Assembly (NCBI RefSeq): GCF_009857915.1
Contig: NZ_WWCM01000002.1
Location: 62,001-126,000, forward strand
Source: Duganella qianjiadongensis
Lineage (GTDB): Bacteria; Pseudomonadota; Gammaproteobacteria; Burkholderiales; Burkholderiaceae_D
DNA: 64,000 nt
Direction of reading: 5' to 3'
Part shown: piece by piece, positions 57,374-64,000 of the stretch
Position numbering within the stretch: position 1 is the first letter of the stretch
Layout of the letters: every line of letters starts with the position of its first letter
Notes under the pieces: generated by a model
Told to the model about the DNA's origin: nothing
What the model saw: the letters and a program-made list of their open reading frames with translations, nothing else
Database searches by the model: none
Program-made: the position numbers and the translations under genes

Positions 57374-58423
57374 CTACTGGCGGGTGTGCGGCGCTTCGCC
57401 TTGCGCGGAGGCTGGCGCAGCGGGAGCATGGCCATGACGCCCGCCGGCCCAGCCGCGCACACTGGCCGCCAGCCTTGCCAAGAAACCGGCCGGTGCCGCT
57501 GGCGCGGCGCTAGCCTGCGCCGGCGTGGCGGGGGTGGCAACGGCGGTCGCCATCAGCACCTTCTGCAGCGCAAACAGGCTTTGTGGCCGGTCCAGCGGCT
57601 CGGGCGCCAGACACCATGCAACCAGTTTCAGTAATTCGGCCGGATACTGGCCCTGCAGCTGCACGAAATGGGCTGCCATCTTGTCCTCGTTGCGGCGCTG
57701 GTCGGCCGGCTGGGGCGGCGCGCCCACCATGCAGGCAAACATGGTCGCGCCCAGACTGTAGATATCCGACCATGGCCCCAGCCCGCCCCCCCGGTCATAC
57801 AGCTCGGGCGCCGCATAGCCGGGCGTGTACATGGGCGTTAGCGTCGGCAGATCCTGCTTCAGCGTCTGGCGCGCCGCGCCGAAATCGAGCAGCATGGGCG
57901 TGCCGTCCGTGCGCAGATAGATATTCGCCGGCTTCAGATCAAGATGCAGCAGCTTGTTGGCGTGCACCTCGCGCAAGCCCTTGATTACTTGCAGAAAAAT
58001 AGTCCGGATAAAGGCAACGCCCACCTTGCTGCCGCGCTGGCGCTGACGGGCGATGTAGTCCTGCAGGGTGTCGCCCGATTCATAGGTCATAACCATATAA
58101 ACGGTTTCGTTGGCGCGGAAGAAGTTACGCACGCTCACCACATTCGGGTGGGAGATCCGCGCCAGCGCACGGCCCTCCTCGAAAAAGCATTTGAGGCCGA
58201 TGCGGAAAGCCGGCAGATGGGCCGGCGCCACCGTCGGCGCCAGTGCGCCGGGCAGGCGCTGCACCAGCGCGGCCGGCAAATACTCCTTGATGGCCACCGC
58301 CGCGCCCTCGCTATCGTAAGCAAGGTAAACAATACTGAACCCACCTGACGCAATTTTCTTTACAATGCGATATCCAGCAATTTCCAGACCATCGGGAAGG
58401 GGGGCGTTGTTTTGTGCTGCCAT
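57374..58423 (-). CDS. Hanks-type Ser/Thr protein kinase
   Basis: 349 residues from an ATG at 58421-58423 with AGGAG 5 bases before it. The kinase motifs are complete: glycine-rich loop IASGGFSIVYLAYD, catalytic Lys in VAIKEY (Lys 46), HLDLKPANIYL (catalytic loop), LLDFGAARQT (metal loop), TPGYAAPE and SDIYSLGATMF. No membrane segment is seen; the C-terminal 60 residues are Ala/Gly/Pro-rich. Soluble kinase, partner of the PP2C phosphatase downstream. The upstream yicC gene starts 73 bases away on the other strand. Confidence 0.93.
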   Translation of the reverse strand: MAAQNNAPLPDGLEIAGYRIVKKIASGGFSIVYLAYDSEGAAVAIKEYLPAALVQRLPGALAPTVAPAHLPAFRIGLKCFFEEGRALARISHPNVVSVRNFFRANETVYMVMTYESGDTLQDYIARQRQRGSKVGVAFIRTIFLQVIKGLREVHANKLLHLDLKPANIYLRTDGTPMLLDFGAARQTLKQDLPTLTPMYTPGYAAPELYDRGGGLGPWSDIYSLGATMFACMVGAPPQPADQRRNEDKMAAHFVQLQGQYPAELLKLVAWCLAPEPLDRPQSLFALQKVLMATAVATPATPAQASAAPAAPAGFLARLAASVRGWAGGRHGHAPAAPASAQGEAPHTRQ

Positions 58424-58496
58424 GGGACTCCTCGCCTGTACCCGCCGATTGTGTGGATAAATCACTGTTTTGTAAAGATTTAACCGGGGACATCCT

Positions 58497-59402
58497 TTGA
58501 GCATTTCCAGTATGACGGGCTACGCGGTCGCCACCAGCGAAAGTGCTGCGGGTACACTGACCATCGAAATCAAGAGCGTCAATTCGCGCTTTCTCGATCT
58601 ACAGTTTCGAATAAACGACGATTTGCGCGCGCTGGAACCGGATTTGCGCGCAGCCATCATGGCCGCCATCACGCGCGGCAAGGTAGAACTGCGTCTGAGT
58701 TTCGGGCGCAAGGCGGCCAGTGCCGGCACGCAGGCGCTCAACCTGCCCCTATTAACCGAATTGCAACGTCTGCAATCCGAAGTCAGCAGCCACTTCCCTG
58801 CCGCGCACACCATGTCGGTGGCCGAACTGCTGCGCTGGCCCGGCGTGATCGAGGAAGCCGAAGTGGGTCAGGAATCGCTGCAGGCCGATGTGGCCGCCCT
58901 GATGACGCGCACACTGAGCGCCTTTGTCACCAGCCGCCAGCGCGAAGGCGCGGCGCTGGAAGCCATGCTGACGGCCCGCATCGATGCCATGGAAGCTATC
59001 GTCAAGCGCATCACCCCGCTGATTCCGCAGGTGGTGGCAGCGTTCCAGCAGAAAGCCGTGGAACGCATGCAGGATGCGCTGGGGCTGGCCTGCCAGGGGT
59101 CGAATTCGGCCCTGTCGCGGCAGGATGCGCTGGAACGCATCCGGCAGGAAGTGATCCTGTACGGCATCCGTATCGACGTGGCAGAAGAACTGGGCCGTCT
59201 GTCGGCACATCTGAACGAAACCCGCCACATTCTGAAAAAAGGCGGCCAGGTCGGCAAACGGCTGGACTTCATGATGCAGGAGCTGAACCGCGAAGCCAAC
59301 ACGCTGGGCGCCAAAGCTTCCGTCAAGGAGCTGGCCGATGCATCGATGGAACTCAAACTCTTGATCGAACAGATGCGCGAGCAGGTCCAGAACCTCGAAT
59401 AA
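58497..59402 (+). CDS. yicC: YicC-family endoribonuclease
   Basis: 301 residues. SSMTGYAVATSESAAGTLTIEIKSVNSRFLDLQFR is the conserved start, and the C-terminus RHILKKGGQVGKRLDFMMQELNREANTLGAKA is the DUF1732 signature. YicC proteins are endoribonucleases affecting small-RNA decay. Starts at a TTG with GGGGA 7 bases before it; the internal ATG at 58512 lacks a ribosome site. In many genomes yicC is followed by gmk, but here a 36-base palindrome and a C-rich tract follow instead. Confidence 0.92.
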   Translation: MSISSMTGYAVATSESAAGTLTIEIKSVNSRFLDLQFRINDDLRALEPDLRAAIMAAITRGKVELRLSFGRKAASAGTQALNLPLLTELQRLQSEVSSHFPAAHTMSVAELLRWPGVIEEAEVGQESLQADVAALMTRTLSAFVTSRQREGAALEAMLTARIDAMEAIVKRITPLIPQVVAAFQQKAVERMQDALGLACQGSNSALSRQDALERIRQEVILYGIRIDVAEELGRLSAHLNETRHILKKGGQVGKRLDFMMQELNREANTLGAKASVKELADASMELKLLIEQMREQVQNLE

Positions 59403-59785
59403 GCGCTGGCAGCGCAATGCAGCGGCCGCTGCATTGCGCTGCCCCCCCCCCTTCGCGGTCCCTCCCCCCTCCCCGCCCGCCGCCAGCCATCCCTGCACTG
59501 CGCCAGATATTTGCAGGCTTGGTGTCTTAACCCACAGATAAGCCCAGCGCCACCTGCAAGAATCACTGTATGGACGCCGCAGCAGACTGTCGCAAGCACC
59601 GGCCACACCCTCCGTCCCATCGCTAGGAATACCTGTGCAGAAGTGCACGGGTCGCACCAAAGTGCCCGCGTGTGCCCACGCCGGCACTGTTGTTCCGGCA
59701 GGCTGGGGAGCAATGCCCTGCGCGCGCCGCGCTGTACTCGCCGCCCGATCTCCGGGTGGCGAGAATGTCTTTATGGGGAAACCAA
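59403..59785. other. Non-coding stretch between yicC and the PEP-CTERM gene
   Basis: 383 bases without a convincing gene. It begins with a 36-base perfect palindrome (59408-59443), then a strongly C-rich, G-poor run (about 59441-59490, including ten C in a row), which resembles a Rho-utilisation region. The rest (59490-59785) is a long leader with several small GC stems; I searched it by eye for a riboswitch or sigma-54 promoter and found no convincing match. Confidence 0.5.
59408..59443 (+). terminator. 36-base perfect palindrome after yicC
   Basis: An uninterrupted inverted repeat, each arm GGCAGCGCAATGCAGCGG or its complement, five bases after the yicC stop. It is followed by a C tract, not T, so it is either an atypical terminator (possibly Rho-assisted) or a DNA-level dyad. 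As RNA the loop would be four bases (GGCC). Confidence 0.55.
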
Positions 59786-60313
59786 ATGACTACCAAGTGG
59801 ATTTACGCAGCACTCACCGTGCTCGCCATCATGCCAGCCGCACACGCCAACAACCTGAACGTAAATGCTGGCATACTGCCCATTACACCGCTCGCACCGT
59901 ATGCCCACGTATTCAATCACGATGCCAGCAGCTTTACCGACACGGTCGATTTCTACTTGAGCACCAGTACCCTGGATAGTTCTGTCAATGCGCTCAATGT
60001 ATCGCTACAGAACCTGAGCGTATTGAATATTCATGACCTCAGTTACACCGTCTGGGGCGGCAGTGCCGGCAATGACGTTACCGCCTATGGCACTTATGCG
60101 GGCACGAACACCAGTTACAGCCTCACTGGTCTGATGCCCGGCAACTACCATCTGAACATCTCGGGCGTGGCCGATGGCAGCGGCGGCGGCGCCTACGGTC
60201 TGGCCATGGCTGCCAGTGTGCCCGAGCCGGAATCGGTGGGCATGCTGCTAGTGGGACTGGGCCTGCTGGGCATCGTGCAACGTCGCCGCAGCGCCCGTAA
60301 AGACGCCAAGTAA
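59786..60313 (+). CDS. PEP-CTERM sorting domain protein
   Basis: 175 residues. Signal peptide MTTKWIYAALTVLAIMPAAHA; a beta-rich middle with many Asn, Ser and Thr (FTDTVDFYLSTSTLDSSVNALNVSL); and a C-terminal PEP-CTERM signal: VPEPESV, a hydrophobic segment MLLVGLGLLGIV and RRR. Exosortase (EpsH/XrtA) recognises this signal, so the protein is probably processed and displayed or secreted with exopolysaccharide. The ATG has GGGGA upstream. No exosortase or other PEP-CTERM gene is in the window. Function of the middle domain unknown. Confidence 0.88.
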   Translation: MTTKWIYAALTVLAIMPAAHANNLNVNAGILPITPLAPYAHVFNHDASSFTDTVDFYLSTSTLDSSVNALNVSLQNLSVLNIHDLSYTVWGGSAGNDVTAYGTYAGTNTSYSLTGLMPGNYHLNISGVADGSGGGAYGLAMAASVPEPESVGMLLVGLGLLGIVQRRRSARKDAK

Positions 60314-60381
60314 GTGCCGCACGCCGCCCTCAAGGGCGGCCAACGCAAGACTGGCTGAGCGTCGGATGACTGGAACCCGCT

Positions 60382-62435
60382 ATGAGCACCGCACAGCACT
60401 ACCCGCAGGCACTGCTGACATGGCTCGATGCTAGCCCGGCAGCACAGCTTGGCGAGCGCAGTATCCGTATGTGGCAGACCATCAGCGCAGTGTTGCAGCC
60501 CATCATAGGCAGCGCAGCCATGTTCACGCTGCTTGATCGCTGCCAGCAACTACATCAGACCGCCTATCCCTGGCTGGCCGACAGCACCTCGCAACAGCAG
60601 CAATTCGCAGTGCTGCAGCAACGCCTGGCCGAGCACAGCGACGAACAAGCCCTGAATGCCAACAAGATCCTGCTGCTAAGCTTTTACGAAGCACTCACCA
60701 ATATGATAGGACGGCCCTTGCTGGAAACCTGCTCGATGCCGCCGCTAGCCAGCTGCAGGAGAGCTGGCCCAGAGCCAAGCCACGCAGCCTCCATAGCCGC
60801 GACCAGCAGCGCGCCCGCCATACGCCGGCAAGAGCAACCGGCCCGCCGGGCCCGCTCGCGCTGCCCGCCGAATACTGGGCGCAGCTGCTAGACACCCTGC
60901 ACCAGCGGCCCCGGCGGCGCTCTTTGCGCGGAGCACGCGCGCAGGGGCCGGCGCGCCTGCTCGCCAGCGTCTGGCCGCGCCAGCATCTGCATCGCAATGA
61001 ACGCTTGTCTCCGCTCCTCCAGCAGGCGCTGTTACGCCAGAGCTGGCAACTGCGCCAGGCCAACCACCATCTGGTCGCCGCCATCCTCGCCGCCCAGCTC
61101 ACCACCGATGTGGTACGCAAGGCGCGCGACCAGATGGCCTATATGCTGCACCATGATCCCTTGACCCACCTGCCCAACCGGATACTGCTGATGGAACGGC
61201 TGGTCCAGGCGATCGCCATGGCGCGCCGGCAGAACAGCTGCATGGCGGTGCTGTTCATCGATCTGGACCGTTTTAAAGTCATCAACGATTCTCTCGGACA
61301 CGGCATGGGCGATCTGCTGCTGCAAGCGGTCGCGCAACGCCTGCAAGCACAGCTGCGCACCAGCGATACGGCCAGCCGCCAGGGCGGCGATGAATTCATC
61401 ATCCTGCTTAGCGAAATCAGCAATGAACGGGGCGTGGCCGAACTGGCCGAAAAACTCTGCCATTCGATAGCGCAGCCCTACCACCTGAACGGTGCCATTG
61501 CGCATATCGGCTGTACCATCGGCATCAGCCTGTTTCCCGCCGATGGCGACGATCCGGAACTGCTGATCCGCAATGCCGATGTCGCGATGTACCACGGCAA
61601 ACAGCGGGGCCGTAACCGCTGGTATTTCTACCGTACCGAGATGAATCTGCGCGCCGTCGAGCGCCAGCGCACCGAAGCCGATCTGCACCGGGCCTTGCGT
61701 CTGGGCGAGTTCGAACTCTACTATCAGCCCCGCGTTGATCTGGCCAGCCTGCGCATTGCCGGCGCAGAAGCGCTGCTGCGCTGGCATTGCCCGACGCGGG
61801 GCATGATGGCGCCCGAGCGCTTCATTCCCGTCGCCGAAGAGTGCGGCCTGATCGTACCGATAGGCCAGTGGGTGCTTCGTCAGGTCTGCTTCCAGCTGGC
61901 GCGCTGGCAACAGGAGGGTCTGCAGCTGCCTACCCTGTCCATCAACATCTCCACACTGGAATTCCGCACCGAGAGTTTTACGCCGGCACTGCGCATGGCC
62001 CTGGCCGACAGTGGCGTCGATGCCGGACGGATCGAACTGGAAATCACCGAAGGCGTGCTGATGAATGATGCGCGGGCCAGCGGCACCCTGCTCAACGAAC
62101 TGAAAACCATAGGCGTAAAAATCGCCATCGACGACTTCGGCACTGGTTATTCCAGCCTCAGCTACTTGCACCGCTTCCCCATCGATGTACTGAAAATCGA
62201 TCAGTCGTTTATCCGCGACATCGACCAGGCCAGCGATAGCGGCGCCATCGTCAATGCGGTGATCGCCATGGGCCACAGCCTGGGCCAGCGCGTGGTGGCC
62301 GAAGGCATAGAGCAGCCGTATCAGCTGGCATTTCTGCGCCAGCAGCAGTGCCATGAAGGGCAGGGTTTTCTATTTAGCAAACCCCTGAACGCCATCGAAT
62401 TCGCCCGCTACTACCGTGCCGAGGGTCAGCCCTGA
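60382..62435 (+). pseudogene. GGDEF-EAL protein with an apparent one-base frameshift
   Basis: Two reading frames make one protein of about 685 residues. The first (60382 to about 60728) encodes a helical N-terminal domain ending NMIGRPLLET; the second continues LLDAAASQLQESW from 60729 to 62435. One missing C near 60727-60731 would join them exactly. The second part holds a linker, a full GGDEF domain (DPLTHLPNRILLMERL, RQGGDEFIILL) and a full EAL domain (AEALLRW, EITEGVLM, DDFGTGYSSLSYLHRFPID, KIDQSFI). The downstream frame alone has only a TTG (60924) without a ribosome site. It is a c-di-GMP enzyme gene that is either broken, read by frameshifting, or has a sequence error. The KaiC-like gene follows. 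Confidence 0.8.
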
Positions 62436-62477
62436 CTGCGGCCATCCCACGCTATCGCCCGACAAGGACAGTCTATC

Positions 62478-63938
62478 ATGCGCAATTCTTTCAGAATCAA
62501 ACGGCTGGTCACCGCCATCCCCGGCCTCGATACCGTGCTCGGTGGCGGTTTTCCCGAATATTCCTTTAATCTGCTGGCCGGTTCGCCCGGCAGCGGCAAA
62601 ACCACCCTGGCCCACCAGATCATGTTTGCGCTGGCCAGCCCGCAACGTAGCGCCATCTACTTTACCGCGCTGGGCGAACCGCCCCTGAAAACCTTGCGCT
62701 ACCAGCAGCAATTCAGTTTTTTCGATCCCCATCAGGTCAATCGTTCGATCAAATTCATCAATCTGGCACCGGAATTGCTGAGCGGCGACCACGTGCAACT
62801 ACTCAATTACATCAGCGAACAAGTTCAGCGCTTCGGCCCGGCGCTGGTATTCATCGACTCCTTCCGCTCCATCCTGCGCGCCAGCAGCGACCTGCAACAT
62901 AACAGCCGCCGGCTGCAGCAATTCATACAGCAACTGGGGGTGCAGATGACCAGCTGGCAGGCCACCACTTTCCTGATCGGCGAGTACGAAGCGCCGCAAG
63001 TCGAGTCCAGTACCATATTCACCATCGCCGACGGCATACTCTGGCTGTCCCAGCTCAACCATCGCGACACGCTGATACGCAAAATCCAGATCATCAAGAT
63101 GCGCGGCCAGGCGCAAAGTCTGGGCAAGCACCATTTCCGCATCAGCGACGACGGCATTACCATTTATCCCCGCGCCGTACTCGACCACACCCTGCCTGCC
63201 CTGCCCATAGGAGAAGCGGGGCGCCTGTCCAGCGGTATCGCTGCGCTCGACACCATGCTGGGCGGCGGCATCCCGCGCGGCTATGCGGTACTGGTGGTGG
63301 GCCCTTCGGGTGCCGGCAAGTCCATCTGTGCCAGCCAGTTCCTTCATGCCGGCATCGAAGCCGGCGAACCGGGCGTCATCGCCAGTTTCGAAAAGGGACC
63401 GGAACAGTTGCTGAACCGGCGCCTGCACCAGATGGTTGCCAGTGGCCAGGTGGGCCTGATCGACACCTTCCGGCTCGATCTGTCGCTTGATGAAATTCTG
63501 CATAACCTGCTGTCCAGAATCCAGCAGATGCAGGCCCGGCGGGTGGTTATCGATTCGCTCTCCGGCTGCGAACTGGCGCTGGCCGGACAGCTGCGCGCCG
63601 ACTTCCGCGAAAACCTGAGCCGCCTGATCAGCATCCTCACCAGCCGCGGCCTGACGGTGCTGATGACGGCTGAACTGGAAGACCGGTATGGCTCGCTGAG
63701 TTTCAACGTCGATGGCAATGCCATCATGGCCGACATCATCATCATGCAGCGCTACATCGAGCTCAACGGAGCACTGCAGCGTGTCATCGCCGTCATCAAG
63801 GTACGCGGCAGCGACCATAGCAAAGCCCTGCATTTCTACCAGGTCGAGCAGGAGCAACTGGTGATCGGGGCGGCGCTGAGCGACTATCGCGGCATACTGA
63901 CGGGCCAGCCGGCCGCTGCCACAGGCCAGAATAGCTGA
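62478..63938 (+). CDS. KaiC-like double RecA-fold ATPase
   Basis: 486 residues with two KaiC-type domains in tandem. Domain 1: IPGLDTVLGGGFPEYSFNLLAG with Walker A GSPGSGKT (35-42) and Walker B ALVFIDSF. Domain 2: IAALDTMLGGGIPRGYAVLVVG with Walker A GPSGAGKS (275-282) and RRVVIDSLSG. KaiC is the clock ATPase of cyanobacteria; proteobacterial relatives act in stress or signalling and usually lack KaiA. The catalytic Glu pair of KaiC is only partly kept in domain 2 (FEKGPEQLL) and changed in domain 1 (ALGEPPLK). It starts 42 bases after the GGDEF-EAL gene on the same strand, so the two may act together. Confidence 0.88.
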   Translation: MRNSFRIKRLVTAIPGLDTVLGGGFPEYSFNLLAGSPGSGKTTLAHQIMFALASPQRSAIYFTALGEPPLKTLRYQQQFSFFDPHQVNRSIKFINLAPELLSGDHVQLLNYISEQVQRFGPALVFIDSFRSILRASSDLQHNSRRLQQFIQQLGVQMTSWQATTFLIGEYEAPQVESSTIFTIADGILWLSQLNHRDTLIRKIQIIKMRGQAQSLGKHHFRISDDGITIYPRAVLDHTLPALPIGEAGRLSSGIAALDTMLGGGIPRGYAVLVVGPSGAGKSICASQFLHAGIEAGEPGVIASFEKGPEQLLNRRLHQMVASGQVGLIDTFRLDLSLDEILHNLLSRIQQMQARRVVIDSLSGCELALAGQLRADFRENLSRLISILTSRGLTVLMTAELEDRYGSLSFNVDGNAIMADIIIMQRYIELNGALQRVIAVIKVRGSDHSKALHFYQVEQEQLVIGAALSDYRGILTGQPAAATGQNS

Positions 63939-63944
63939 ATTCGC

Positions 63945-63973
63945 TTGACACAGCATAGGCATAGGCCGACTAT
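63945..63973 (+). promoter_or_regulatory. Possible promoter near the right edge
   Basis: A perfect TTGACA (63945-63950) seven bases after the KaiC-like stop, then 17 bases to GACTAT (63968-63973), a poor -10. It may drive a gene beyond the window; no start is visible in the last 62 bases. Confidence 0.25.
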
Positions 63974-64000
63974 CAGAAGAGAGCGCCTGTTAGAGCGAGT

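Noticed and set aside
59490..59785. A c-di-GMP or other riboswitch in the leader of the PEP-CTERM gene
   Set aside because: A few short strings looked suggestive, but no consistent conserved core or pairing could be traced by eye. A covariance-model search would decide.
59540..59785. A sigma-54 (-24/-12) promoter before the PEP-CTERM gene
   Set aside because: Strings such as GGCAC exist, but none has a GC at the required 10-base distance from the GG.

Overview
The window is about 64 kb of GC-rich, densely coding bacterial chromosome. Gene content and order (pyrG-kdsA-eno-ftsB; rph-rdgB-hemW next to a Ser/Thr kinase/PP2C pair; Entner-Doudoroff genes with a HexR-type regulator; a PEP-CTERM protein; DnaE2/ImuAB) point to a betaproteobacterium of the Burkholderiales, most likely Oxalobacteraceae (Massilia, Duganella or Janthinobacterium type). 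That placement is by recognition of proteins, not by any search. I see no rRNA, tRNA, CRISPR array, insertion sequence or prophage.

Layout. 1-5.7 kb (minus strand): a GST cut by the left edge, a periplasmic binding-like protein, ftsB, eno, kdsA and pyrG. 5.8-6.5 kb: a small HigB/HigA-type toxin-antitoxin pair. 6.6-9.8 kb: dnaE2 with a perfect LexA box; its partners imuA-imuB sit at 23.3-25.5 kb with a second perfect LexA box. 9.8-15.1 kb: an alpha/beta hydrolase, a degenerate PhzF-like protein, a DUF2844 protein, a lipoprotein 5'-nucleotidase/cyclic phosphodiesterase behind a well-formed Pho box, and a Sel1-repeat lipoprotein. 15.1-20.7 kb (minus): a CoaD-like/HD fusion protein, a QseBC-like two-component system, a DegP-type protease and a small heat-shock protein. 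21-31 kb: an M61 peptidase, a small unknown, imuBA, a Na+/H+ antiporter and the giant helicase HrpA. 31-33.4 kb: argA, yggX, rpiA.

33.6-37.6 kb holds a tight plus-strand cluster: a stand-alone receiver, a CheC-like phosphatase, a PAS-like/GGDEF diguanylate cyclase and a cytochrome P450, then an unknown. This combination is the most unusual gene neighbourhood in the window. 37.7-46.7 kb is a central-carbon regulon: edd-eda, pgi plus an SMP-30 lactonase, zwf-hexR and tal. Four copies of a TGTAGTAAATTT-like motif lie before edd, pgi and zwf and probably are HexR operators. 46.8-53.7 kb is an RND efflux operon with a translationally coupled patatin-like protein. 53.7-59.4 kb: hemW, rdgB, rph, PP2C phosphatase, Ser/Thr kinase and yicC. 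59.8-63.9 kb: a PEP-CTERM protein, a GGDEF-EAL gene broken by an apparent one-base frameshift, and a KaiC-like double ATPase.

The main themes are SOS mutagenesis (split ImuABC), phosphate starvation (Pho box), Entner-Doudoroff sugar catabolism under HexR, and several c-di-GMP/phospho-signalling modules (receiver-CheC-GGDEF, GGDEF-EAL-KaiC, kinase-PP2C).
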